Origin: Phycisphaerae bacterium
GTDB taxonomy: Bacteria > Planctomycetota > Phycisphaerae > Sedimentisphaerales > SM23-30
Assembly: GCA_016342495.1 (NCBI GenBank)
Contig: JAEIOG010000006.1
Coordinates: forward strand, 1 to 64,000
Length of the DNA: 64,000 nucleotides
Direction of reading: 5' to 3'
The position numbers and the translations under genes were made by a program. Positions 34,544 to 44,083 of this stretch are shown here, one piece after another (positions within the stretch are counted from its first letter, which is position 1; each line of letters starts with the position of its first letter). The notes beneath the pieces were generated by a model. It was not told where the DNA came from, did not search any database, and saw only the letters and a program-made list of their open reading frames with translations.

Positions 34544-35953
34544 TCATTCATATCTCAAAGTCTCAACCGGGTTGGTCGCCGCGGCTTTTATTGCCGGGAC
34601 CACAGCACCAAAGGTCGCCGTTATTATGCCCACAATTACAATCCAGAACACCGCGGTCCATTGAATCTCATTAGGGATTTCGCTGAACATATAAACGCCG
34701 CTCTTCCAGATTTTTGATCCTATCAAATTCGATAGCGTCTGCTCCAGTTCATTAATATTTTTTGTCGCCCAACACCCCAGCAGCACCCCCAAAGCTGAAC
34801 CGGCCAAACCAATGCCGGCACCGAAGTTCAGGAAGATAGCAGCTACAGAAATTTTACTGGCACCGATAGCACGCATAATACCAATATCTTTACGCTTTTG
34901 CATAACGATCATCATTAAGATAACCAGCACCAGCAAAGCCGCGACCATACAAATCAAACCTACAATAGTCTGCATGACAGCAAGCTGCTTGCGAAGTTCA
35001 GCGGTGAAACGCTTCACATTGGGCAAATCCGCGGTCGCTTGAACATAGGCATCAGCTGCCTTGCTGGAAATTTGGGTATTATATAGTTTGCGAACAAAAT
35101 TTAGCCATACTGCTTTGGTATTAGCTAAAACTTCATCGATATTTTTTGTTGTTGAAGAGCTGACCTGAATATTAGCATTGGCAAAAATCTGACCATTGGG
35201 CTGTTCCTGGCCTACCATTGCCATCACAGTTTCGATAGGCAGGTAAATTGTGGTCGTATCTTCGGTATAGTTGCCAACCTGAACAATATTTGTGGGCCAG
35301 CATCTTTTCTGGATTTTTTTAGCATCCATTGATCCATCAGCTTTTTTGGATGTCTTACCCATTGTAATAAATACCGGTTCGTCCCGGTTGGCCAAATCTT
35401 TAGCAATAGCTTCTCGATCATATTCATCGGTAAGTTCATCGGGCTTAGCGACAATGCCTATACCAATAACAACACCTTGAATATCATTGGCATCTATCCT
35501 TTTTTGAGTCCCCCAGTTTTGGGCTCGTTCCTGGCTACCTGGGTCAAGGTCAAATATCATATCTGTTTTAACAGGATTAATAAGGCCTTTAACAAAAGGA
35601 TCGGTTTCTTTGAGTTGGGAGCTGTCCAGGCCTACGATACGAACGCCAACGGTATTGCCCCGGCCAAGATATAGCAGGCCCCCGGTTTCGAGGCTGATTT
35701 TGACCTGATCAATTTTATCATCAGCCAGTAGCTGTCGCTGCATTTGGCGATACTGGTCCAGCGTCATCGAATCAGAAAGAATATTAACCTGACCCCATAT
35801 CTGGGTGGTTGAGTTTTGAAATGAATCGATAAAACTACTAAACAGGCTGGTTATAACTATCAGCAGCGCAACGCACATCGCCACAGCAAAGGTGCCAAAG
35901 ACAGCTATGCGGCGTTTGCGTAAATATCGAAGACATAAAAACAGCTTATGCAT
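34544..35953 (-). CDS. FtsX/LolC-E type ABC permease (first subunit)
   Basis: This 469-residue permease opens the ABC operon. After RKRRIAVFGTFAVAMCVALL (first helix) comes a large periplasmic domain of about 270 residues, then three helices (LICMVAALLVLVILMMIVMQ; NFGAGIGLAGSALGVLLGCW; AVFWIVIVGIITATFGAVVP) and the ending PAIKAAATNPVETLRYE. The transporter would extract lipoproteins from the inner membrane, or move an amphipath, by mechanotransmission. Upstream, lysS ends 88 bp away behind a terminator hairpin. Confidence 0.9.
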   Translation of the reverse strand: MHKLFLCLRYLRKRRIAVFGTFAVAMCVALLIVITSLFSSFIDSFQNSTTQIWGQVNILSDSMTLDQYRQMQRQLLADDKIDQVKISLETGGLLYLGRGNTVGVRIVGLDSSQLKETDPFVKGLINPVKTDMIFDLDPGSQERAQNWGTQKRIDANDIQGVVIGIGIVAKPDELTDEYDREAIAKDLANRDEPVFITMGKTSKKADGSMDAKKIQKRCWPTNIVQVGNYTEDTTTIYLPIETVMAMVGQEQPNGQIFANANIQVSSSTTKNIDEVLANTKAVWLNFVRKLYNTQISSKAADAYVQATADLPNVKRFTAELRKQLAVMQTIVGLICMVAALLVLVILMMIVMQKRKDIGIMRAIGASKISVAAIFLNFGAGIGLAGSALGVLLGCWATKNINELEQTLSNLIGSKIWKSGVYMFSEIPNEIQWTAVFWIVIVGIITATFGAVVPAIKAAATNPVETLRYE

Positions 35954-35987
35954 TTGAAACTCAATAAATTCTACAATTTCTTGATAT

Positions 35988-36014
35988 TAAAAACCCCCAA
36001 CATAAAGTCGAGGG
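35988..36014 (-). terminator. terminator after lysS
   Basis: Read on the minus strand, CCCTC pairs with GGGGG (one G-T pair) and is followed by TTTTTAATAT. It lies 28 bp past the lysS stop codon and resembles the hairpin after ilvE. Confidence 0.55.
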
Positions 36015-36041
36015 CTAATGAATCATTTTCTTAAAAAAAGC

Positions 36042-37487
36042 TTAATTAGCTTGTGGCTTCATCAGCGGGAACAGAATCACATCCCGAATACATGGCGAGT
36101 TGGTAATCAACATAATAAGTCGATCAATACCAAATCCCAGCCCACCAGCTGGTGGCATGCCATAACGCAGGGCTGTCACAAAATCTTCATCCATCTGCGC
36201 TTCGGATTCTTCCTGGCCTTGCAATTGCATACGGAAATTTTCTTCCTGGATATCCGGGTCGTTAAGCTCGGTATAAGCATTTGCCAGTTCCATGCCCGAA
36301 ACATATAGTTCGAAACGCTCGGCAATAGCAGGGTTGTCGATTTTACGTTTGGTTAAGACGCACAGCTCTGCAGGGTAATCGATAACAAAAGTCGGGTTAA
36401 TCAGTTTATCTTCGACAAAATGTTCGAAAACTTCACTAACAACAATTATGTCAGCCATCTTGGATTCTTCTATCTCAAGCTTTTTAGCAATTTCACGTAT
36501 TTTTGCAATATCATCAATTCCACATCCTACATGTTCTTCGAAAAGCGAAGCATAAGTGCGGCGTGCCCATGGCCCGGAATAATCAATTTCAGTGCCATTG
36601 AATTCCAGTTTCATATTATCACTGCGTTGAGCAACCAGCTTGATAACCACTTTTTCCATCAAATCCATCATAGAATTGTAATCGCCATAAGCCTGGTAAA
36701 GTTCGCACATTGTAAATTCTGGATTGTGGCGGGTACTGATTCCTTCATTTCTGAAATTACGATTAATCTCAAAAACCCGCTCCATACCACCAACCAAAAG
36801 ACGTTTGAGATATAGCTCAGGTGCGATACGCATGAATAAGTCTATATCCAGTGCATTATGATGGGTAGCAAAAGGAGTAGCGGCAGCCCCGCCAGCAATT
36901 GCCTGGAGCATTGGCGTTTCTACTTCGATAAAACCATCATCCTGCAAAGTTTCACGGATAGTTCTTAATATTGCGGTACGATCCTGAAAAGTCTTCATAA
37001 CTTCAGGGTTACTGAACATATCGACATAACGCTGACGATAACGGGCTTCGACATCCGTTAAGCCATGGAATTTCTCAGGTGGCGGTACTGTTGCCTTGCA
37101 AAGCATGGTCAGGGAAGTTACCCAAATGGTGATTTCACCGGTCTTGGTCTTACCTAAAATGCCACGCACGCCAACGATATCACCTAAATCGAGTAATTTA
37201 GCGATTTTCCAGCCATCTTCGCCGACCATTTTCATGCTGATACCAATCTGAATGGTTCCGGAGCTATCACGCAGGGTGGTAAACATCAATTTACCAATAT
37301 CACGATGTAGAACTATACGTCCAGCACCGCAAACCTCGATATCTTCCCTTTCAGGATCGAATTTGGCGGCGATATCCATACATGATTCAATATCATCATA
37401 GCGTTGGCCATAAGGATCAATACCCAGTTCACGTAATTTCTCACGTTTTTCACGTCTTGCCAGTTCATATTCATTAAATGTATTCAT
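36042..37487 (-). CDS. lysS: lysyl-tRNA synthetase, class II
   Basis: This enzyme charges tRNA-Lys in the cytosol. It has 481 residues: an N-terminal OB anticodon domain (GRIVLHRDIGKLMFTTLRD), motif 1 region FIEVETPMLQ, motif 2 FRNEGISTRHNPEFTMCELY and motif 3 GLGFGIDRLIMLITNSPCIR. ANAYTELNDP before motif 3 is typical of LysRS. The ATG at 37487 lies only about ten bases after a putative -10 box, so the mRNA may be nearly leaderless. An 11-bp inverted repeat overlaps that promoter. It ends upstream of the LolCDE-like operon. Confidence 0.97.
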   Translation of the reverse strand: MNTFNEYELARREKREKLRELGIDPYGQRYDDIESCMDIAAKFDPEREDIEVCGAGRIVLHRDIGKLMFTTLRDSSGTIQIGISMKMVGEDGWKIAKLLDLGDIVGVRGILGKTKTGEITIWVTSLTMLCKATVPPPEKFHGLTDVEARYRQRYVDMFSNPEVMKTFQDRTAILRTIRETLQDDGFIEVETPMLQAIAGGAAATPFATHHNALDIDLFMRIAPELYLKRLLVGGMERVFEINRNFRNEGISTRHNPEFTMCELYQAYGDYNSMMDLMEKVVIKLVAQRSDNMKLEFNGTEIDYSGPWARRTYASLFEEHVGCGIDDIAKIREIAKKLEIEESKMADIIVVSEVFEHFVEDKLINPTFVIDYPAELCVLTKRKIDNPAIAERFELYVSGMELANAYTELNDPDIQEENFRMQLQGQEESEAQMDEDFVTALRYGMPPAGGLGFGIDRLIMLITNSPCIRDVILFPLMKPQAN

Positions 37488-37496
37488 AGTCCCGTT

Positions 37497-37541
37497 ATGA
37501 TACCCTGACAGGCATTTATGTCAACCCAATTCAGGGTATCA
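37497..37541 (-). promoter_or_regulatory. lysS promoter overlapped by an 11-bp operator-like dyad
   Basis: On the minus strand TTGACA (37524-37519) and TATCAT (37502-37497) are 16 bp apart. TGATACCCTGA (37498-37508) and TCAGGGTATCA (37531-37541) form a perfect inverted repeat that covers the -10 and brackets the -35. A repressor site or an mRNA/DNA hairpin is inferred. Confidence 0.5.
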
Positions 37542-37628
37542 ACATAATATGTTTGCAAATATTCCAAAGATTATTATTCTGGAACCTCGAATTTGTATTA
37601 GTTTGTCATATAAAAAAAAGGTTAAACC

Positions 37629-38402
37629 ATGAAATATTCATCAAAAATGCTTATTTTATTCCTGTTGTCAGCTTTAATTCTTAGTGGCTGCGCTGCAAAA
37701 AAACCAATTATTGCTATCACCAGCGTCTGCCAGTTAAATAAAGATACGCAAGAACCACAACTTATTTATATTTCCCTTACCTATATTAACGCTGTTTTGG
37801 AAAGTGGCGGGGTTCCGGTAGTCTTGCCAACCAATACTAACATCAGCGCAATTGAGCGGTATGTTGATGAATTTGATGGCTTGATCATCATAGGCGGTGG
37901 AGATATCCCGCCGGAGTTTTATGGTCAGCAAAAACATGAAACAGTAAAAGAGATGGCTGATTTAAGATTCCAGTTTGAAAAAACACTTATTCCCGCCTGG
38001 CTCAAAAGTGGTAAGCCCATTCTTGGTGTCTGCCTGGGCCATCAATTCAGCAATGTTTGTTTTGGCGGCACTTTGATTCAGGACATACCATCGCAAGTCG
38101 GAACCAGTGTTATTCATCGCAAAAAAGATGAAATTGCCACCCATTCTGTCGAAATTGATCCCAAAAGCATGCTTTTTGCCCTGCTGGGTGAGGCTAAAGT
38201 TCAGGTAAATTCGATTCATCATCAAGCTGTAGATAAAGTTGGCAATGGATTTACTGTTACTGCCCGAAGCGACGATGGCTTAATTGAAGCTACCGAAAGA
38301 ACCGATGGCAACTGGGGCCTTTTCCTGCAATGGCATCCTGAACGCCTGGAAACCAAACATCGCCAAGCTATTTTTGGTGCGTTCATAGATGCTTGCAGAT
38401 AG
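37629..38402 (+). CDS. exported C26 class I glutamine-amidotransferase-like hydrolase (PuuD type), lipoprotein
   Basis: This gamma-glutamyl hydrolase-like enzyme carries a lipoprotein signal (LLSALILSGC, lipid Cys21). The start has AAGG 7 bases ahead. The PuuD/C26 family landmarks are PIIAITS, the substrate loop GGGDIPPEFYG (90-100), the nucleophile C135 in GVCLGHQ, and H236 with E238 in QWHPER. Members normally split gamma-glutamyl bonds, for example in putrescine breakdown, in the cytosol. Here an envelope location suggests work on external gamma-glutamyl compounds or on peptide cross-links. It is monocistronic and convergent with the small membrane protein gene. Confidence 0.88.
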   Translation: MKYSSKMLILFLLSALILSGCAAKKPIIAITSVCQLNKDTQEPQLIYISLTYINAVLESGGVPVVLPTNTNISAIERYVDEFDGLIIIGGGDIPPEFYGQQKHETVKEMADLRFQFEKTLIPAWLKSGKPILGVCLGHQFSNVCFGGTLIQDIPSQVGTSVIHRKKDEIATHSVEIDPKSMLFALLGEAKVQVNSIHHQAVDKVGNGFTVTARSDDGLIEATERTDGNWGLFLQWHPERLETKHRQAIFGAFIDACR

Positions 38403-38406
38403 AGGT

Positions 38407-38643
38407 TCAGCTCTGATAATTACTTTTTTGCTGAGAGATTTGCCGTGAGCCTTTGAGTGTACGAACTATCCCCGTCAATAGTGATAGGCCAAGACCAATT
38501 GTCAGAAAAATTAAAGCTCCACCAATGGCCGCCATCAACAATAAAATCAGGAAGCATCCAAACATAAACACATTGAATATTAAAATCGCCAGCTTCAATG
38601 CCGACATTCTCCCGCGCCAACAATGAATATCGTTACTTTGCAT
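38407..38643 (-). CDS. small membrane protein of unknown function
   Basis: This 78-residue protein starts at ATG 38643, with AAGGA 8 bases upstream. Two hydrophobic helices (LKLAILIFNVFMFGCFLILL; AAIGGALIFLTIGLGLSLLT) are followed by a basic, polar tail. It lies 50 bp after the large secreted protein on the same strand, so both may be one transcript. No family is recognised. Confidence 0.6.
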   Translation of the reverse strand: MQSNDIHCWRGRMSALKLAILIFNVFMFGCFLILLLMAAIGGALIFLTIGLGLSLLTGIVRTLKGSRQISQQKSNYQS

Positions 38644-38693
38644 GTTATATTCCTTCTGAAGAATCCAGATAAAATTTCAGTCCATCACTTACA

Positions 38694-41450
38694 TTAATCA
38701 CCACGTTCTATAACTGCTTTTGCTCGCAATCCATCATCCTGGAATGTTAAACCCATTTCAATTTTCTTGATGCCGCTTAGAACCGTAGATTTATTTTCAA
38801 GTCCCTTAGGTTTGCCCGGATGACCAAATACCGTAGAGGCCATTGTGCCAAACTCCTGGTCCCAGACATATTTCCCGCCATTCGGGCATATCAGCTTCAT
38901 GTTCCAGAATTGTTGATGAATATCTACCGGATCCATATCAGGATAATTCCTTTTCCATTCATTAAGGATTGCAATATTCTTCCATGCCCGTAGCTGGCTT
39001 TGTCTTCTAAGGTTTTCATTAAACAGAGCATCGATAACGGTCATAACCTTTTCATTGGCACAAACAGCCATACTTTCACCGAGCCAATCATTTACTTTAA
39101 ATTCATTGTTTTCGGCCCCAGCTGTTTTGCGATCCAAAGCCCGTTTTATCATATTTTCATTTAATGTAATAACCCAGGCATCACCGGTTGTGCAATAATA
39201 CAAAGCGATTTGACCAAGGTCATTTTCAATTTCTGCTTTAATATTACCCGATGGCGAAATTTTTACATAGTCTTGATCATCATATTTTAAAGATTCCCAT
39301 GCTGTCAATCCCGGGGCGGTCTGTTGCACAAAGGCTCGCATAGCCACCAGAAAACCAGCTAATTTAAATGAATCTTTTACATCAATACTAAGAGCGACTG
39401 GCAATCTGCCAAAATTTTTCTCCATAAAAGAATCCATATCCTGAGCTTTTACTTTTTCAGCCTCTGCCCAAAACGGATCATCATCAAAATACAGCGAGAC
39501 ATTATCACCCAGCCAATTAAACGCCTTATCTCCTAAACCCGGAGCCATCATCGCGGCAAATCCGGTCATTTGTTTTACGGTTGGACTTTCGGTATCAAGG
39601 GCCATAATCCAATGCAAAATCGCTTCTGGATGCCTGTCGCCAGCATTTTCACCTATACCTTTCTGTCCAACCACTTGCATGAATTCTTGATAATCGGTAC
39701 CCGCGATCAAAGGCATAACCGTCATATCCATTGCCATCTTATTATCTTCAACACTAATCATTATTGCAATCGGGTCGAAAAACTGTCGCCAGTTATTCTG
39801 ATAATTTCTGCGGAACTGATTATAAGCATCCGCTTCCTGCTGTGTGATTTTATCAATGGTCATTTCACTTATAGGTGTCAGATATGCAAGATTCCCATAA
39901 ACCGAAGAACTAACACCATTGATGCCAACGGTTAAATCGCCTAAACCTTTAGCTTCATTTTCCATTAAAATCTTCGTTGGCTGTTTTACCCCTTCAACCA
40001 ACTGCCCCATAGTCCGACATTGCAACTCAGCTAAGACTGCAGCTGCCCGCGTCCGACGAGAATTACCGATACGCCAGCGCGGACTGCACCAGCGACGAAT
40101 AGTAGCATCGGTTAATATTATCAATGCCGATTCTTTTGCATCATTTAATTTATAGCGGTTACGGAAAAACTTATATTCATCCAGCGAACCAATATTTGCG
40201 ATATCACCTTTACTTGTTTTTATGATCTGTTCTAACTGGTACAGCGAATTGCTTACAATCACAACCTTATCTATCCTTGCAGCATAAGAACTGACCATTT
40301 TATCTGTACTAACCACGCCCTTGTACTTTACGCCTTTAATCTGGCCATCAACTTTTTTTGTTCCCGAAACATCTTTCATTGCGGTTTGGTGCTGATTCAA
40401 AACATTCAGCATAACCGCATCGGGGTTAATACAATCAAATATCACCGCAATATCTGTCCCCATTCTCATATAAGGATCACTGCCGGTATAAGCCATACTT
40501 TTTATTACCGATGGTCCCAATAGCTTTGCAAAAGCGGTCAACTCCAGGCAAAGCTGCCTTTCGCAACGTTTTTTAGTTTGAGCGTCCTGACTGCGCGGCT
40601 CAAGCAATTCCAGCATTGGCGTTCCATTCCGGTCCGTTTCTTCTGTTACTTTTACCATGGCATTAAATGATGGGAAAAATATCACATGCTGATCTGTTGG
40701 AATCATTTTTGCCAAAGCATCTTTTTGAACTTGCATCCCTTTGACAATTTCACCCCAGTCCATCTCTGCAGTTGTTATCCCTTCAATACTTTTTAATTCA
40801 ATCTTTTTTTCTGAATCTTTTACAACTCGCAGTTCGCGGTCTAATTGCAGATTCTCACTTAGCGCCCGCCCGCCAGTAAAAAGCTCATAAGTCCTTTCAA
40901 AATCCTGAGGTCGAATATTCCTGCGTTGGACCTGCTGGCTTTTGTCACCAGAAGCCTGCATGTACTTATGACGAAACCAGGCAGTGCCGGGTTTGTCGCT
41001 GTCCATCAAAATCTTATAATGCGATTCTTTGGCTTTAAGAAAATCTTTCTTTGCCTGACTCTGATCGGCATTAGGTTTAGCAAATTTGAAGTCTCTGGGG
41101 TACATCCCCGAATAATCCCGTTTTGCGACAAAAATTTTGCCACTGACCATTTCTTCTTCTTTGGCACAAATCGCAATAAACACATCTGTCAAATCCGTAG
41201 GGTCATATCGCCAGTTATTAATTTCCCTGTCTTGAAAAACATAAATTTCCACATCATTTTCACATATGCCATAAGGCCGCATCAATTGCCGAAACTCTTG
41301 TTCCTGGGTCCAGGTCAGCGATTCCAATTTTGAATCATTAATATCACCCTGATTAATCACTTCAGAAAAAGGCTGGTAATAATAAACTTCTGCCCCCGCA
41401 AAAGAATAAATGCTCAATAACAATACTGCTAACAAACTTTTCTTAAACAT
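38694..41450 (-). CDS. large secreted protein of unknown function
   Basis: ATG 41450 is chosen: AAAGG lies 7 bases ahead and the product then opens with a clean signal peptide (FKKSLLAVLLLSIYSFAGA). The mature protein has almost 900 residues and no membrane segment. It begins YYYQPFSEVINQGDIN. An internal region (about 420-490 of the precursor) has EYKFFRNRYKLND and SRRTRAAAVLAELQ, which recall repeated segments of large planctomycete secreted proteins. A Trp-rich, acidic second half follows. No catalytic motif could be identified. It may be a periplasmic structural or binding protein. The small membrane gene follows. Confidence 0.7.
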   Translation of the reverse strand: MFKKSLLAVLLLSIYSFAGAEVYYYQPFSEVINQGDINDSKLESLTWTQEQEFRQLMRPYGICENDVEIYVFQDREINNWRYDPTDLTDVFIAICAKEEEMVSGKIFVAKRDYSGMYPRDFKFAKPNADQSQAKKDFLKAKESHYKILMDSDKPGTAWFRHKYMQASGDKSQQVQRRNIRPQDFERTYELFTGGRALSENLQLDRELRVVKDSEKKIELKSIEGITTAEMDWGEIVKGMQVQKDALAKMIPTDQHVIFFPSFNAMVKVTEETDRNGTPMLELLEPRSQDAQTKKRCERQLCLELTAFAKLLGPSVIKSMAYTGSDPYMRMGTDIAVIFDCINPDAVMLNVLNQHQTAMKDVSGTKKVDGQIKGVKYKGVVSTDKMVSSYAARIDKVVIVSNSLYQLEQIIKTSKGDIANIGSLDEYKFFRNRYKLNDAKESALIILTDATIRRWCSPRWRIGNSRRTRAAAVLAELQCRTMGQLVEGVKQPTKILMENEAKGLGDLTVGINGVSSSVYGNLAYLTPISEMTIDKITQQEADAYNQFRRNYQNNWRQFFDPIAIMISVEDNKMAMDMTVMPLIAGTDYQEFMQVVGQKGIGENAGDRHPEAILHWIMALDTESPTVKQMTGFAAMMAPGLGDKAFNWLGDNVSLYFDDDPFWAEAEKVKAQDMDSFMEKNFGRLPVALSIDVKDSFKLAGFLVAMRAFVQQTAPGLTAWESLKYDDQDYVKISPSGNIKAEIENDLGQIALYYCTTGDAWVITLNENMIKRALDRKTAGAENNEFKVNDWLGESMAVCANEKVMTVIDALFNENLRRQSQLRAWKNIAILNEWKRNYPDMDPVDIHQQFWNMKLICPNGGKYVWDQEFGTMASTVFGHPGKPKGLENKSTVLSGIKKIEMGLTFQDDGLRAKAVIERGD

Positions 41451-41572
41451 GACAGAACCTTTCTCTAATATTGTAAATATTACGCCCATAAATATTATAT
41501 CTGTAACGATTTTATTTAATCTTATTGCCTGAATCTATCTTGATTATTGACCAACATTGTTCGCATGTCAAC

Positions 41573-41607
41573 AAAAAAGGCCCGGTAAATAATACCGAGC
41601 CTTAAAA
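41573..41607 (-). terminator. terminator after the GH20 gene
   Basis: AAGGCCCGGTA (41577-41587) pairs with TACCGAGCCTT (41593-41603) with one internal mismatch. On the minus strand a TTTTTT tail follows. It lies 20 bp past the GH20 stop. Confidence 0.75.
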
Positions 41608-41626
41608 TCTTATAATTTCTTAATGT

Positions 41627-43867
41627 TTATTCAACAATTATTTCATCAATAAACAGCCACGCATTGCCGCCTTTTCCTTTATGCCAGTCTGGACAAATGC
41701 CTACATTTTTAGCCACAACTTTTATATATCGCGCTTCAATCTCATTAATTTTCACATCATACATAACCGCTTCGGTGCTCTGGTCTTTATCCCGAGGCGG
41801 GAAATCCTTAGCTGCTACCTCGGCAAATTCCTGGCCATCAACCGAAACGGCATAATTAACCCGCTTAGGCATAAATATCCAGCTATTATGACTTCGCAAA
41901 AAGTTAGCCGCTATCCGATTTATCTTCTGGCTCTGCCCAAGATCAATCACTGCTTCAAAATCATCCATCTGGAAACCTTGCCAATAGCTTTCCTTGAGCA
42001 AATGTGGATCGCCCAGCAATCCATCAACCAAACCTCCAGGGCCACTGCCAGGATATTGATCCGATGGAGCATTTTTAATAGTTATCATCTTGCCACAGGC
42101 TTTATGGATATCAATCGGCTTTTGCACCTGGTTGCCATAAGTGCGACCATTTTTAATTGCCTGGGCTTTTATAACACAGCTTTCACTTATTTCAAATGGT
42201 CCTGCATATTTCAATGAATGATCGTTAATATCACTTCCATCAATCGTATACATAAAGTCAAGCCCGGTTTCGCCGCCTTTACCTTTTAATGTCACAGCAA
42301 ACCTTCCATTTTCATCACGTTTGGCTTCTATTGCCACCGGCTCAGCTTCCGGTCCATACTTAACTCCCATAGAATCCAGCTTTTTATAGTGGGCACTTAC
42401 CCGCTGATAAAATTCATTATAATCACGTCCAGCTTTAGGTGACCACATCACTTCACACATAGCCAATATCCGTGGGAACACCATGTAATCAACTCTATCC
42501 TGAGGAATATGTTCTGTCCAGACATTACATTCAGCACCGATAATATGTTTTGCTTCGTCTTCAGTTAATTCAGCAGGAACTGGCTCAAAGCCATACACAT
42601 GGTACAAGTCTGCTTTAGTGATATGATAATCAAAATAAGCATGACTAACCGGTGAGACAATCGCGTCATGTCCACTTTTTGCCGCAGCTATTGCTCCTTC
42701 CATCCCGCGCCAGGATTGTACTGTAGCACCCGGCGCCAGGCCGCCCTCCAATATTTCATCCCAGCCGATTATATGACGGCCTTTACCTTCCAAATATTTT
42801 TCCATCCTCTTAATGAAATAACTCTGTAATTCATGCTCATCTTTGAGTCCTTCATCTTTAATTCTTTTTTGGCATCTTGGACATTTTTCCCAGCGAACCT
42901 TAGGACATTCATCCCCGCCAATATGAATGTATACCGATGGGAATAATTCACATACCTCGTCCAGAACATCTTCCAAAAACGCAAAAGTCTTTTCATTGCC
43001 GGCACAATACACATCTTCATGCACACCCCAGGCGGTTTCAACTTCAAAAGGGCCACCCGTACAAGATAACTGCGGATAAGCCGCCAAAGCCGCCACGCTA
43101 TGGCCAGGCATCTCGATTTCCGGAACAACTGTTACAAAACGCTGCCGGGCATATTCAACGATTTCCTTGACATCTTCCTGACTGTAAAACCCGCCATAAG
43201 TTGTTCCGTCTTCATATTTTCGCCATGCACCAATTTTGGTCAGGTTCGGATATTTTTTAATTTCGATTCGCCAACCCTGGTCTTCGGTTAAATGCCAGTG
43301 CAAACGATTCATCTTATAATAGGCCAGCAAATCTATATAACGCTTAACAAATTCCTTGTCCATAAAATGCCGCCCGCAATCCAGCAACATCCCGCGCCAA
43401 ACAAATCGTGGCTCATCTTTTATCGAAACGCAAGGCAAAACCGCCTTGTTGCCAACCACAGTCAACATCTGCTCAATTGATTGACTGCCATAAAACAACC
43501 CCGCCGCTTCCGTTGCGACAATCTTAATCTCATCTTTATTTATATCCAGCGTATAGCCTTCAGCCCCCAGTTCTGATTCACTGTCTACAATCATTATAAT
43601 ATCTGCATTAGCTTGTGCATTAACATCAAAAACAACATCTACGCCATAGCCACATGCCCCGCGCAATGTCACGGCCAACCTGCCAGCACAATTCAATGCC
43701 CGCTGATCTTCAGCCTGAACATAAATAACCATATTTCTATCAAGCTCAAAAACACCCTGGACAACTTGCAATTCCATAGGTTTCGGTATTACATCAATAT
43801 CAATTTGTCTCGTAGCACATCCACTTGCCATAATCATCATTGCCATAACTAAAATTAATTTTTTCAT
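41627..43867 (-). CDS. GH20 beta-N-acetylhexosaminidase, lipoprotein
   Basis: This exported glycosidase removes terminal GlcNAc/GalNAc from chitin-like or host glycans. ATG 43867 has GGAG 6 bases ahead and a lipoprotein signal ending MASGC; the 26 codons before it come from a REP-A repeat and are rejected. After a GH20b-type N-domain (IPKPMELQVVQGVFELDRNM), the catalytic barrel has WHLTEDQGWRIEIKKYP and the paired acids D319-E320 in IHIGGDECPK, followed by the Trp of VQSWRGMEGA. The last 180 residues are a chitobiase-type Fn3-like part and a discoidin (F5/8 C) module (YPGSGPGGLVDGLLGDPHLL...WQGF). Length about 746 fits. nadA lies upstream. Confidence 0.93.
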   Translation of the reverse strand: MKKLILVMAMMIMASGCATRQIDIDVIPKPMELQVVQGVFELDRNMVIYVQAEDQRALNCAGRLAVTLRGACGYGVDVVFDVNAQANADIIMIVDSESELGAEGYTLDINKDEIKIVATEAAGLFYGSQSIEQMLTVVGNKAVLPCVSIKDEPRFVWRGMLLDCGRHFMDKEFVKRYIDLLAYYKMNRLHWHLTEDQGWRIEIKKYPNLTKIGAWRKYEDGTTYGGFYSQEDVKEIVEYARQRFVTVVPEIEMPGHSVAALAAYPQLSCTGGPFEVETAWGVHEDVYCAGNEKTFAFLEDVLDEVCELFPSVYIHIGGDECPKVRWEKCPRCQKRIKDEGLKDEHELQSYFIKRMEKYLEGKGRHIIGWDEILEGGLAPGATVQSWRGMEGAIAAAKSGHDAIVSPVSHAYFDYHITKADLYHVYGFEPVPAELTEDEAKHIIGAECNVWTEHIPQDRVDYMVFPRILAMCEVMWSPKAGRDYNEFYQRVSAHYKKLDSMGVKYGPEAEPVAIEAKRDENGRFAVTLKGKGGETGLDFMYTIDGSDINDHSLKYAGPFEISESCVIKAQAIKNGRTYGNQVQKPIDIHKACGKMITIKNAPSDQYPGSGPGGLVDGLLGDPHLLKESYWQGFQMDDFEAVIDLGQSQKINRIAANFLRSHNSWIFMPKRVNYAVSVDGQEFAEVAAKDFPPRDKDQSTEAVMYDVKINEIEARYIKVVAKNVGICPDWHKGKGGNAWLFIDEIIVE

Positions 43868-43891
43868 ACCAACTCCATTCAGTGTTAATTC

Positions 43892-43947
43892 GCAGGTAGG
43901 ATGGGCTATGCCCATGCTGATAAAATCACATCGCGATAGCGACACCC
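43892..43947 (-). repeat. REP-A element before the GH20 gene
   Basis: The core CAGGTAGGATGGGC-TAT-GCCCAT is followed by GCTGATAAAATC and a second small hairpin TCGC-GATA-GCGA. It lies 25 bp upstream of the GH20 start codon. On the minus strand it reads as MGIAHPT in one frame. Confidence 0.8.
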
Positions 43948-44083
43948 ATTTGCTGCATATTACTTCACTTGTCTAATATACTCATAACTATTGAGTTTGT
44001 CCATTCCACCTACCTGTAAGTTTATATCCGGCAATACTTTAGCATTGGCTCTGCCAGATAGATTCATACCCTTTGGGTATATT

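Noticed and set aside
43868-43945. 26 extra codons before the GH20 signal peptide
   Set aside because: They come from a REP-A repeat (MGIAHPT) and would bury the lipoprotein signal; ATG 43867 has its own ribosome site.
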